Shown piece after piece: positions 6,103 through 12,577 of a stretch of 16,640 nucleotides of DNA. The position numbers and the translations under genes were made by a program. The DNA is from an uncultured Bacillota bacterium (lineage in GTDB: Bacteria > Bacillota > Clostridia > Christensenellales > UBA1242). The notes under the pieces were generated by a model. That model was not told the origin of the DNA. It was given only the letters and a program-made list of their open reading frames with translations, and did no database searches. The stretch's first letter is position 1. Every line of letters begins with the position of its first letter. The stretch lies in assembly GCA_947090235.1 (NCBI GenBank), contig CAMUNJ010000009.1, forward strand, positions 1 through 16,640, given 5' to 3'.

Positions 6103-8223
6103 TCATTTATTACAATTTCCTTTGCAATTATGGCAATATTCACATTTTCTTTTGTTCTTGATTTTTTTAATAACAACTATTATTGATGTCAAAATCAAAG
6201 TTGCAACAAATAATATCAAAATCATTTTCCAAACGCCAATAAATACAGTAAGTCGGCAAATATTGTAGATAACAAAGGCTGTTAAATACGCAACAATAAG
6301 TTGTATTATACAACCAAAGAATGTCCATTTACGCCCAATTTCTTTGCCTAGCACACTTATAGTGGCAAGACATGGAAAATATAAAAGGCAAAAAACTAGA
6401 TAAGACACAACAGCACAAGGATCGGTGAAATAAATTGCACTTTCAGGATTTTTAAGAGAGCCCAAAAGTGCTCCTTGATCTCCCTCTTCCACATGATTGA
6501 ACATAGCAATAGAAGAAACTATAACCTCTTTTGCAATAAGCCCTGCAATCAAAGCAGAAACAAGCCCCCAACTCCCAAATCCTAAAGGAGCAAAGATTGG
6601 AGCAAGTATTCTGCCTAAACTTTCAAGCATACTTATCCCTTCTCCGCCACCTACATAAGCAAAGGTAAAAGAAAAGTTGCCAAGTAGCCAAACTATAACA
6701 TTCATAGCAATTATTATAGAGCCAACGCGTGTTAAAAATGCTCTAACATTTTCCCAAAGGATAGAAAAAACACGCTTAAAACTCATAGCATGATAAGGAG
6801 GAAACTCCAAAATAAAAGTTTGTTCCTTGCTTTTTAATAAAGTTTTTTCCAATATAAAAGACAACAAAACCGCCACAACAACACCAAGAAAATAAAGACC
6901 TAAAATTATCCAAATATTGCTAGCACCAAAAAATGCACCGCCCAATACTGCGTAGATAGGAAATTTTGCTGAACAACTCATATAAGGCGTCAACAACCCT
7001 GTTTTTATTTTAGAATTTTTGTCCTCCATATTGTGAGCAGTTAGTACTGCGGTTGTTGAACATCCAAACCCCATCAATAGAGTATAAACACTCTTACCAG
7101 ATAGTCCCACCTTGCTTAATATATCGTCAAAAACAAAAGCAACTCTTGAAAGATAACCACTATCTTCTAATATTGAAAGAAATAAAAATAATAAAGCAAC
7201 TTGAGGTAAAAAGCCTAAAATTGCTCCAACTCCACCAACAACACCACTTTCAATCAATCCGACTATCCAACTATCTGGAAAAGCATTTTGAAAAAGATTG
7301 ATAAGAGGTGTACCTATAAATCTATCTATCACGCCTACAAAAAAATCACTAAGCCATGCTCCAAGAGAAAAGAAAGTTAAATAAAAAGCCAATGCTATAA
7401 AACAAATAAAAATAGGGAATGCCAAAAATCTATTGAGCAAAAATTTATCTATCTTGCTTTGACCATAAACTTTATTTGTCTTGGTAGAACAACTAGCAAT
7501 TATTTGGTCAATATAATCATATCTCGCTTTTGCGACCCTTTCAAGTCCTTCCTCTTGAAAAGACTTTATCTCTTGTTTATCTATATCTATTTCTAAATCC
7601 TTAAATAATCTTTCGTCGTTTTCTAAAAGTTTGATTGCTAAAAATTCGCGACTTATTTGTTTGTTTATTGAATTTTGAGGTAAAAATTTAAATATTTTAT
7701 TTAATTCAAGTTCCTTAAAATATTTTAAAGGTTTATATGAAATACTTTTATGATTACAAATTGTATGATTTAATTCTTCAATCCCCTGTTTTGTTTGAGG
7801 ATTGATTGCTATAACAGGAATACCCAAAGCACAACTTAATTTTGCATAATCTATTTTACAAATAGGTTTTTTTTGAATTTGATTCACTGCTAAAACTACA
7901 TTCAATCCAAGTTCAAGTAAACCAAGAGTTAAATATAAATTTCTTTGTAAATTAGAAGCATCGCAAATATTTAACACCACATTCTCTTTATGAGATAAAA
8001 GATACTTAACCCCAACCTCTTCCTCATAACTTAAACTTGTAAGCGAATAAATGCCAGGCAAATCAACAAGTTCAATATCCTTATCTTTATATTTATAAAC
8101 TCTTGCTTTCTCTTCCACTGTCACACCATGCCAATTGCCCACATGTTCATGTGCACCAGTTAGACAATTGAAAAGTGTGGTCTTTCCCGTATTGGGATTG
8201 CCAACCAAATTTACCTTTATCAT
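6103..8223 (-). CDS. feoB: Ferrous iron transporter FeoB
   Basis: A 706-residue inner-membrane Fe(II) transporter with an N-terminal G domain. Visible: G1 GNPNTGKTT (8-16), T35 as G2, G3 DLPG (54-57), then a helical spacer and a polytopic membrane region with the gate motifs GFGCSTTAV and MSCSAKFPIY. The G4 motif, normally N-x-x-D, reads NQIQ (114-117), so the guanine-recognition aspartate is missing. The C-terminus is a short cysteine-rich tail, KCEYCHNCKGNCNK, with four regularly spaced cysteines after a lysine-rich linker. The start overlaps the feoA stop as ATGA, so the pair is coupled. Uptake of ferrous iron suits an anaerobe. Confidence 0.96.
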   Translation of the reverse strand: MIKVNLVGNPNTGKTTLFNCLTGAHEHVGNWHGVTVEEKARVYKYKDKDIELVDLPGIYSLTSLSYEEEVGVKYLLSHKENVVLNICDASNLQRNLYLTLGLLELGLNVVLAVNQIQKKPICKIDYAKLSCALGIPVIAINPQTKQGIEELNHTICNHKSISYKPLKYFKELELNKIFKFLPQNSINKQISREFLAIKLLENDERLFKDLEIDIDKQEIKSFQEEGLERVAKARYDYIDQIIASCSTKTNKVYGQSKIDKFLLNRFLAFPIFICFIALAFYLTFFSLGAWLSDFFVGVIDRFIGTPLINLFQNAFPDSWIVGLIESGVVGGVGAILGFLPQVALLFLFLSILEDSGYLSRVAFVFDDILSKVGLSGKSVYTLLMGFGCSTTAVLTAHNMEDKNSKIKTGLLTPYMSCSAKFPIYAVLGGAFFGASNIWIILGLYFLGVVVAVLLSFILEKTLLKSKEQTFILEFPPYHAMSFKRVFSILWENVRAFLTRVGSIIIAMNVIVWLLGNFSFTFAYVGGGEGISMLESLGRILAPIFAPLGFGSWGLVSALIAGLIAKEVIVSSIAMFNHVEEGDQGALLGSLKNPESAIYFTDPCAVVSYLVFCLLYFPCLATISVLGKEIGRKWTFFGCIIQLIVAYLTAFVIYNICRLTVFIGVWKMILILFVATLILTSIIVVIKKIKNKRKCEYCHNCKGNCNK

Positions 8224-8459
8224 TTATCACCCTCATTTAATATAATCGCATCTGCTACGCTTGATCGCATAGACAAAACATAACCTCTAACTTCGACAAG
8301 AAAAGTTTTACCAATCAAACTTTTACGGATTACTTTTATACTTTGATTAGGCGTAAAGCCCAAATCAAAAAGACGCCTAACTATTTTATCAGGAGCATAT
8401 TCGCTTAATTTTTTTATTGTATAAAACCTGCCTACCTTTGCATTTTTCAAACTTTTCAT
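8220..8459 (-). CDS. feoA: FeoA, SH3-like partner of FeoB
   Basis: A 79-residue cytoplasmic FeoA-domain protein. It has the expected opening MKSLKNAKVGRFYTIKKL, the central RRLFDLGFTPNQSIKVI (family pattern: R-L-x-x-L-G-[FI]-x-x-G) and the final VEVRGYVLSMRSSVADAI beta segments. FeoA binds FeoB and modulates transport. I chose ATG at 8459 because it gives the standard FeoA N-terminus. No clear ribosome binding site is visible there, and the frame is open to a TTG at 8489, which also lacks one, so the start is the weak point. The glycine usual after the LGF-x-P step is asparagine here. It overlaps feoB by four bases. Confidence 0.9.
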   Translation of the reverse strand: MKSLKNAKVGRFYTIKKLSEYAPDKIVRRLFDLGFTPNQSIKVIRKSLIGKTFLVEVRGYVLSMRSSVADAIILNEGDK

Positions 8460-8494
8460 AGTATAAAAATATGGACAAGAAAAAAACAAAATGA

Positions 8495-8513
8495 CAAAAT
8501 TCTAGAAATTTTG
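8495..8513. promoter_or_regulatory. Inverted repeat in the feoA/nrdR divergent promoter region, possible operator
   Basis: CAAAATT, 5-nt centre CTAGA, AATTTTG. A 7-bp dyad between two divergent genes, placed upstream of feoA and next to the nrdR -35. It could bind an iron-responsive repressor, but it does not match a Fur box that I can recognise. Confidence 0.3.
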
Positions 8514-8522
8514 CAAAAAGAC

Positions 8523-8552
8523 TTGCTGTTATTCACCCAAATATGGTATATT
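8523..8552 (+). promoter_or_regulatory. Promoter of nrdR
   Basis: TTGCTG (8523-8528), 18-nt spacer ending TGG, TATATT (8547-8552): an extended -10 type promoter, 19 nt ahead of the nrdR ATG. Confidence 0.6.
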
Positions 8553-8571
8553 AACCTAGAGGTAAATAAAA

Positions 8572-9015
8572 ATGAAATGTATATATTGTGGTTGCGAAGA
8601 TAGCAAAGTTTTAGATTCTAGAAGCACTGATGAAACAAATTCAATTCGTCGTCGTCGCGAATGCCTTTCTTGTGGAAGAAGATATACAACTTATGAAACA
8701 GTTGAAACAACTCCAATTTTAGTTATTAAAAATGATGGTTCTCGTCAACCTTTTGACCCTTCTAAAATCAAGAGTGGTCTTATTAAGGCTTGTGAAAAAC
8801 GCCCTGTAAGTATGAGCCAAATTGAAAATGTTGTTTCTAATATTGAAAAGAACATTCAAAACCAACTTCTTCAAGAAGTTAAATCTTCCGAACTTGGCGA
8901 GATGGTTATGGACGAACTTAAAAAGTTAGATGAAGTGGCTTATGTTCGTTTTGCATCTGTTTATCGTCAATTTAAGGACATCACTTCTTTCAAAAAACTA
9001 CTTGAAGATATGTAG
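8572..9015 (+). CDS. nrdR: Transcriptional repressor NrdR
   Basis: A 147-residue repressor of ribonucleotide reductase genes that senses dATP/ATP. The N-terminal zinc ribbon has C3/C6 and C31/C34 with the conserved DSRSTDETNSIRRRRECLSC block; the ATP-cone domain begins around PILVIKNDGSRQPFD (about 48-62) and ends with YVRFASVYRQFKDI. Length and both domains are standard. ATG at 8572 is preceded by AGAGG. The stop codon TAG is immediately joined to the first hairpin of the tandem array downstream. In many Clostridia nrdR lies close to sigG and a ymxH/ylmC gene; here the order is nrdR, array, small gene, sigG, ylmC. Confidence 0.97.
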   Translation: MKCIYCGCEDSKVLDSRSTDETNSIRRRRECLSCGRRYTTYETVETTPILVIKNDGSRQPFDPSKIKSGLIKACEKRPVSMSQIENVVSNIEKNIQNQLLQEVKSSELGEMVMDELKKLDEVAYVRFASVYRQFKDITSFKKLLEDM

Positions 9016-9230
9016 GCAACCAAATGTTGCACGGCTATCTTTTAATTGTGTATAAAAGTTAAATTTTCCCCGGTCAAGGCAACCAAATGTTGCACGACTT
9101 TCTTTCAAATGTATTTGAAAATTAATTTTTATTCGGTCAAGGAAGCCAAATGCTTCACCGACTATCTTTTCATTGTATTTAAAATTCAAATTATATTCAG
9201 TCAAGGCAACCAGTTGTTGCTCGGCAATTC
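9015..9230. repeat. Tandem array of about 63-bp units, each with a covarying hairpin
   Basis: Three full units and one partial: starts at 9015, 9078, 9141 and 9205 (steps 63, 63, 64). Each opens with a hairpin: GCAAC-CAAAT-GTTGC in units 1 and 2, GAAGC-CAAAT-GCTTC in unit 3, GCAAC-CAGTT-GTTGC in unit 4. In unit 3 two base pairs are changed on both arms, so pairing is kept. Units 2 and 3 add an outer GTC/GAC pairing (GTC/GGC in unit 4). A second, weaker hairpin occurs mid-unit (for example TTTCAAA-TGTA-TTTGAAA in unit 2). Each full unit ends in CGGTCAA or CAGTCAA. The array fills most of the gap between nrdR and the next gene. The paired changes suggest selection on RNA structure or on palindromic DNA. 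Confidence 0.85.
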
Positions 9231-9270
9231 AATGATGCAAAACCAAAAAATTAAAAAACAAGGAAACAAA

Positions 9271-9462
9271 ATGGACAAGAAAAAAATAACTGCAGATTTA
9301 GTTTTCGCAGACTATAAGCCAATAGTGTTTGACGAAAAGGCTAAAAAGATGAATTCAGGCAGAGTTTGCCGAGGGAATTTCCGCCTTTCGAATGGCATGT
9401 GGCGAACAGACAAAGAAAAGGAATTGTTTATAAAAAAATCTTTTGAAAAAGAATTATCATAA
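9271..9462 (+). CDS. Small hypothetical protein, 63 residues
   Basis: I do not recognise this protein. It begins MDKKKITADLVFADYKPIVF and ends in the charged KEKELFIKKSFEKELS, with a central GRVCRGNFRLSNGMWRT block rich in glycine, arginine and aromatic residues. It has no membrane segment and one cysteine. ATG at 9271 follows AAGGAA at 6 nt. The frame is open upstream into the repeat array (to 9046) but that part has no ribosome binding site and simply reads the repeats. A terminator follows at 9515. It lies 40 nt after the hairpin array and may be under its control. Existence is likely from start context and sequence composition; function unknown. Confidence 0.6.
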   Translation: MDKKKITADLVFADYKPIVFDEKAKKMNSGRVCRGNFRLSNGMWRTDKEKELFIKKSFEKELS

Positions 9463-9514
9463 TAAATAAAGAAAAAGATAATAACAAAAATATCAATATA
9501 CTTACAATCAAAAT

Positions 9515-9540
9515 AAACACTTTTAATTAGGTGTTTTTTT
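9515..9540 (+). terminator. Rho-independent terminator after the small hypothetical gene
   Basis: AAACACTT, loop TTAATT (partly), AGGTGTTT followed by a T-run; one G-T pair in the stem. It separates this unit from sigG. Confidence 0.7.
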
Positions 9541-9597
9541 ATTTAATTCAATTCTTTTATAATGTTTATAACGCGTATTTTGTTTAACTTTGACATC

Positions 9598-9607
9598 TTT
9601 TGTCGAA
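9598..9607 (+). promoter_or_regulatory. Spo0A-box-like site upstream of sigG
   Basis: TTTTGTCGAA contains the exact Spo0A core TGTCGAA (9601-9607), 65 nt before the sigG start. This is a sequence match only. Confidence 0.4.
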
Positions 9608-9621
9608 TTGCAATTTGTTTT

Positions 9622-9650
9622 GAATACTTTTAAAAAAGAAGCCGAAACTA
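9622..9650 (+). promoter_or_regulatory. Possible forespore-type (sigma-F/G) promoter of sigG
   Basis: GAATA (9622-9626), 17-nt spacer, GAAACTA (9644-9650). The -35 fits the sigma-G/F pattern well; the -10 fits only in part (ends in the expected M-T-A). It lies 22 nt before the start codon. sigG is read by sigma-F and sigma-G in B. subtilis. Confidence 0.35.
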
Positions 9651-9672
9651 CCTCTAGTTAATGGAGGTATTC

Positions 9673-10455
9673 ATGGGAGCAAGAGTTTTTATTGCAGGAG
9701 TTGACACTTCTAAACTACCAAAAGTTAAAAACGAGGATTTAGTTGCCTTGATGAAAAAAGTTAAGGCTGGAGATATGCAGGCTAGAGATAATTTTGTGGT
9801 TGCAAACCTACGATTAGTGTTATCTGTAGTTCATCGATTTGGCGGATATGGTGCAAAAGCAGATGATATGTTTCAAGTTGGATGTGTTGGGCTTATGAAA
9901 GCGATAGATAATTTTGACGAAAGTTTAAATGTTCGATTTTCCACCTATGCAGTTCCAATGATTATTGGAGAAATTCGTAGATATCTTCGCGACAACAACT
10001 CTGTGCGAGTTTCAAGAAGTCTTCGAGATGTTGCCTACAAAGCCTTGCAAGCAAAAGAAGAACTTGCAGCATCAAATTCCACAGCAGAGCCTACTATAGA
10101 CGAAATTGCAAAAAAAATAGAAGTTTCGCCGAAAATTGTTACATTTGCACTTGATGCAATAAGTGAAACTCTCTCATTAAGTGACCCAGTCTACACTGAT
10201 GGAAGCGACACAATAGCATTGATGGATCAAATAGCCGACACAAAAAATACTGACGAAGCATTGCAAGAAAAAATTTCTATAAAGGATGCTATAAAAACTT
10301 TAAATGGTCGCGAGAAAGAAATTTTATTGCTAAGATATTATATAGGCAAAACACAAACAGAAGTTAGTGAAGAAATAGGGATAAGTCAGGCTCAGGTTTC
10401 TAGGCTAGAAAAAAATGCTCTGCATGCTATTGAGGAATATTTAAAAGTTCAATAA
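9673..10455 (+). CDS. sigG: RNA polymerase sporulation sigma factor SigG
   Basis: A 260-residue late forespore sigma factor, exactly the length of B. subtilis SigG. The opening GARVFIAGVDTSKLPKVKNEDL is a SigG hallmark (ICGVDTSKLP in Bacillus). Region 2 (about 36-105) contains NLRLVLSVVHRFGG, FQVGCVGLMKAIDNFD and FSTYAVPMIIGEIRRYLRD; region 3 follows; region 4 ends with the helix-turn-helix TQTEVSEEIGISQAQVSRLE. The start is ATG 9673, with GGAGG 5 nt upstream; an earlier ATG at 9661 is itself part of that ribosome binding site. It is transcribed toward sigE, not after it. Its own terminator follows. Confidence 0.96.
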   Translation: MGARVFIAGVDTSKLPKVKNEDLVALMKKVKAGDMQARDNFVVANLRLVLSVVHRFGGYGAKADDMFQVGCVGLMKAIDNFDESLNVRFSTYAVPMIIGEIRRYLRDNNSVRVSRSLRDVAYKALQAKEELAASNSTAEPTIDEIAKKIEVSPKIVTFALDAISETLSLSDPVYTDGSDTIALMDQIADTKNTDEALQEKISIKDAIKTLNGREKEILLLRYYIGKTQTEVSEEIGISQAQVSRLEKNALHAIEEYLKVQ

Positions 10456-10467
10456 ATGTTAAAAAAG

Positions 10468-10508
10468 ATATTAATTTTATGATAACAATAAAAATTAATA
10501 TTTTTTTA
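10468..10508 (+). terminator. Rho-independent terminator of sigG
   Basis: ATATTAATTTT (10468-10478) pairs with AAAATTAATAT (10491-10501) around a 12-nt loop, followed by seven T. An AT-only but perfect 11-bp stem, 12 nt after the stop codon. Confidence 0.75.
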
Positions 10509-10586
10509 TTTAACTCAATTTAAAAATTTTGTAGAAAAAACAAGAATTTTGTAATCTTTTAATCAATTAAAACATAAAAGTAAAAT

Positions 10587-10874
10587 GTGGAAAGTTCATT
10601 TTTAGAGTTAAGATGCAAAGAAGTAATCAATGTTATCGATGGAAGACGATTAGGTCATATAGTCGATATAGTTTTTGATCTGTCTAGTGCAAGAATATTA
10701 GGTTTAGTTGTGCCAGGTGAAAAATCTTTTTGGAATGTTTTTAAAAATGGAAGTCAACTATTTATTCCTTTTTCATGCGTTTGCAAGATTGGTGATGACA
10801 CAATTTTAGTTGAACTTCACTCTTCAACACAACCTCAAAATCCATATATTTTATCTCAACCTAAAGATAAATAG
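10587..10874 (+). CDS. YlmC/YmxH family PRC-barrel sporulation-associated protein
   Basis: A 95-residue small protein of the YlmC/YmxH type with a single PRC-barrel: the signature KEVINVIDGRRLGHIVDIVFD at about 11-31, then ARILGLVVPGEKSFW and IPFSCVCKIGDDTILVEL. The family is found almost only in spore-formers and is commonly encoded beside sigG; its biochemical role is not established. The start is uncertain: GTG at 10587 gives a plausible N-terminus, but no strong ribosome binding site precedes it. sigG has its own terminator upstream, so this gene probably has a separate promoter that I cannot place with confidence. The residues after about 80 (proline- and glutamine-rich) are not part of the barrel. 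Confidence 0.85.
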   Translation: MESSFLELRCKEVINVIDGRRLGHIVDIVFDLSSARILGLVVPGEKSFWNVFKNGSQLFIPFSCVCKIGDDTILVELHSSTQPQNPYILSQPKDK

Positions 10875-10896
10875 AAAGTGCTTAAAGCACTTTTTT
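10875..10896 (+). terminator. Terminator of ylmC, abutting the sigE stop
   Basis: AAAGTGCT, loop TAA, AGCACTTT followed by T. It starts one base after the ylmC stop and reaches the last bases of sigE on the other strand. It works best on the plus strand; the minus-strand T-run is short. Confidence 0.85.
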
Positions 10897-11629
10897 AATA
10901 ATATAATGATTGTTTTTCAAGTTTAGTTTTCATGTCTGCTAAAATCTTTTTTTCTATTCGCGAAATATAACTTTGGCTTATTCCAAGTTTGTCGGCTACT
11001 TCGCGTTGAGTTAGTTCGTCTTGTCCAGCAAGCCCAAATCGTAAAATCATTATTTCTTGTTCACGCATATTGAGATTAGATATCAAGTCATAAACAATTT
11101 TTTTGTCAGCATCCTTGTCCATGTTTTTATCAACAGCATCTTCCTCATTTATTATAACATCTGCAACCAACATTTCATTGCCATCGCCATCATCATAAAG
11201 AGGTTTTTCTAGACTAACATCTTGCTTAATACGAGATACCTTGCGTAGTTGCATCAAAATTTCATTTTCTATACAACGAGAAGCATAAGTAGCGAGTTTT
11301 ATTTTCTTATCCATATTGAAAGTCTTTACTGCTTTTATTAATCCTATAGACCCTATAGAAATCAAATCCTCAAAGTCTATACCGCATCCGTCAAACTTTT
11401 TAGAAATATAAACAACCAACCTCAAATTATGCTCTATAAGTTTTTCTATTGCACCATCCTTACCCTCATCTTTTTCAAGTAAAAGACGAGTCTCTTCCTC
11501 CTCATCAAGCGGTTGAGGAAGTTCCTCATTTCCGCATACAAAACATACAATGTTTTTTAAATTAAAACGCTTTCTCTTTGAAAATAAATTGTAAAAGAAA
11601 ATTTTTAGTTTAATCCAAATTGTGTACAT
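10895..11629 (-). CDS. sigE: RNA polymerase sporulation sigma factor SigE (pro-protein)
   Basis: A 244-residue early mother-cell sigma factor made as an inactive pro-protein. The basic, hydrophobic pro-region (about 1-29, IKLKIFFYNLFSKRKRF) keeps it at the membrane until SpoIIGA removes it. The core matches SigE closely: IEHNLRLVVYISKKFDGCGI, EDLISIGSIGLIKAVKTFN, IKLATYASRCIENEILM and the C-terminal TQREVADKLGISQSYISRIE. The segment aligned with the Bacillus EVYYIGGSEALP cleavage region reads IVCFVCGNEELP, so the tyrosine pair is replaced by Cys-Phe. AAGGAG precedes ATG 11629, 12 nt after spoIIGA, so they form an operon. Confidence 0.96.
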   Translation of the reverse strand: MYTIWIKLKIFFYNLFSKRKRFNLKNIVCFVCGNEELPQPLDEEEETRLLLEKDEGKDGAIEKLIEHNLRLVVYISKKFDGCGIDFEDLISIGSIGLIKAVKTFNMDKKIKLATYASRCIENEILMQLRKVSRIKQDVSLEKPLYDDGDGNEMLVADVIINEEDAVDKNMDKDADKKIVYDLISNLNMREQEIMILRFGLAGQDELTQREVADKLGISQSYISRIEKKILADMKTKLEKQSLYY

Positions 11630-11641
11630 ATCTTACTCCTT

Positions 11642-12451
11642 TTAAGCAAACTCTCTATGCAATAAAATTTTGCGTCCAAGTGCTTTATCAAATCCAGAAA
11701 AGGAAAGTCCAACCGAAACATTTTGAAAATCCTTTTTCTCTTCTCCTTCAAAAATCTCAACTTTATCGGCGGTAAAAACTAAAATAGATGTCCCACTTGC
11801 CACTGTATTTATCTTCACATAATGCCCGTTAGTCAAAGTCTTAGGGTCAACCTTTTTACAATATGCTGTCATATAGTTTATTTCCGGCTTAAGTTTGCAA
11901 AAAATATCGTAAGTTATAAGTATAATTGGCTTTTTCGTGACTGGATCATATAAAACATTGCCACTATCTAAAAACCCCTCCTCTTCAATAACCTTATCTC
12001 CAGAAAAAAGTGCAACTTTAAATGAAAATTGTTTTAATCTTTTTATTTTGTTTTGATAACTTATCACAAATACACTAATAAAATATACAATGCTCACAAT
12101 GCCCAAAATGCAAACAAGCGAAATTTGTCCAAATATATTGCTTACACCATAGCATGCACCTCCAAACAAAAATGTAAATCCAAAAAAGATTGCATATGTG
12201 ATTAAAAACTTTTTGAAAGGTTTGATTTCGAATGACAATAAACACATAGATAGAGAAAGCAAAATTTGAATCATTAAATTAGCAACAATGCCAACATTAA
12301 AAATAGGAATAATAAGTGCAACAATTGCACCAATCAAAGCAGATAAAAAAGAAAATCTAGCCTTTTTATCAATACACTTGGAAGTACATTTTATGATAAA
12401 GAAATTTATTAATATGTTTATACAAAGTGAAAGTTCAATCAATATCTTCAT
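11642..12451 (-). CDS. spoIIGA: Sigma-E processing peptidase SpoIIGA
   Basis: A 269-residue membrane aspartic protease that cuts pro-sigma-E after a forespore signal (SpoIIR). The N-terminal half has about five hydrophobic segments (residues 5-20, 34-50, 54-73, 83-100, 108-131). The cytoplasmic C-terminal half carries the catalytic FLDSGNVLYDP motif with the active-site aspartate at D162 (DTG/DSG type). The sequence LGRKILLHREF near the end is typical. The ribosome binding site AAGGAGGT is near perfect. It is directly upstream of its substrate sigE. No clear Spo0A box or sigma-A promoter is visible in the short region between its start and the ftsZ terminator. Confidence 0.93.
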   Translation of the reverse strand: MKILIELSLCINILINFFIIKCTSKCIDKKARFSFLSALIGAIVALIIPIFNVGIVANLMIQILLSLSMCLLSFEIKPFKKFLITYAIFFGFTFLFGGACYGVSNIFGQISLVCILGIVSIVYFISVFVISYQNKIKRLKQFSFKVALFSGDKVIEEEGFLDSGNVLYDPVTKKPIILITYDIFCKLKPEINYMTAYCKKVDPKTLTNGHYVKINTVASGTSILVFTADKVEIFEGEEKKDFQNVSVGLSFSGFDKALGRKILLHREFA

Positions 12452-12516
12452 AAAGACCTCCTTGCTAATCTAATTTTACAATCTTTAAACCTAAATTTCC
12501 TAAAAAAAATATAGCG

Positions 12517-12542
12517 AAAAAGGTGGCAATGCCACCTTTTTT
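12517..12542 (-). terminator. Rho-independent terminator of ftsA-ftsZ
   Basis: AAAAAGGTGGC, loop AAT, GCCACCTTTTTT: a strong 11-bp symmetric stem on either strand, 35 nt after the ftsZ stop. It separates ftsZ from spoIIGA, so spoIIGA-sigE must have its own promoter. Confidence 0.88.
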
Positions 12543-12577
12543 GTCTAAACATCAAAATAAAAAAAGTGATTGTTAAA

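Noticed and set aside
8291..8297. TTCGACA, an exact Spo0A core
   Set aside because: It lies inside the feoA coding sequence, far from any promoter; likely chance.
8460..8487. TTGTTT / TATACT as a feoA promoter
   Set aside because: The -10 would touch the start codon, leaving no room for a transcript start ahead of it.
8998..9204. Minus-strand frame with repeated SRATFGCL peptides across the array
   Set aside because: It starts at a TTG without a ribosome binding site, and the paired stem changes in unit 3 alter the peptide non-conservatively (TFGC to AFGF), favouring selection on structure over protein.
9015..9230. CRISPR array
   Set aside because: Whole 63-bp units are related, without constant repeats separating unique spacers, and no cas genes are present.
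9046..9270. Open frame on the plus strand through the repeat array, joined to the small gene
   Set aside because: It has no ribosome binding site and merely reads repeats whose period is a multiple of three for two steps; the 64-nt step changes frame.
9015..9462. Type III toxin-antitoxin (tandem RNA repeats followed by a toxin gene)
   Set aside because: Units are longer (63 nt) than the usual antitoxin repeats, no terminator stands between array and gene, and the 63-residue product is much shorter than known ToxN-type toxins.
12452..12516. Spo0A-controlled promoter for spoIIGA
   Set aside because: No TGTCGAA-like site and no convincing -35/-10 pair with either normal or long spacing could be found.
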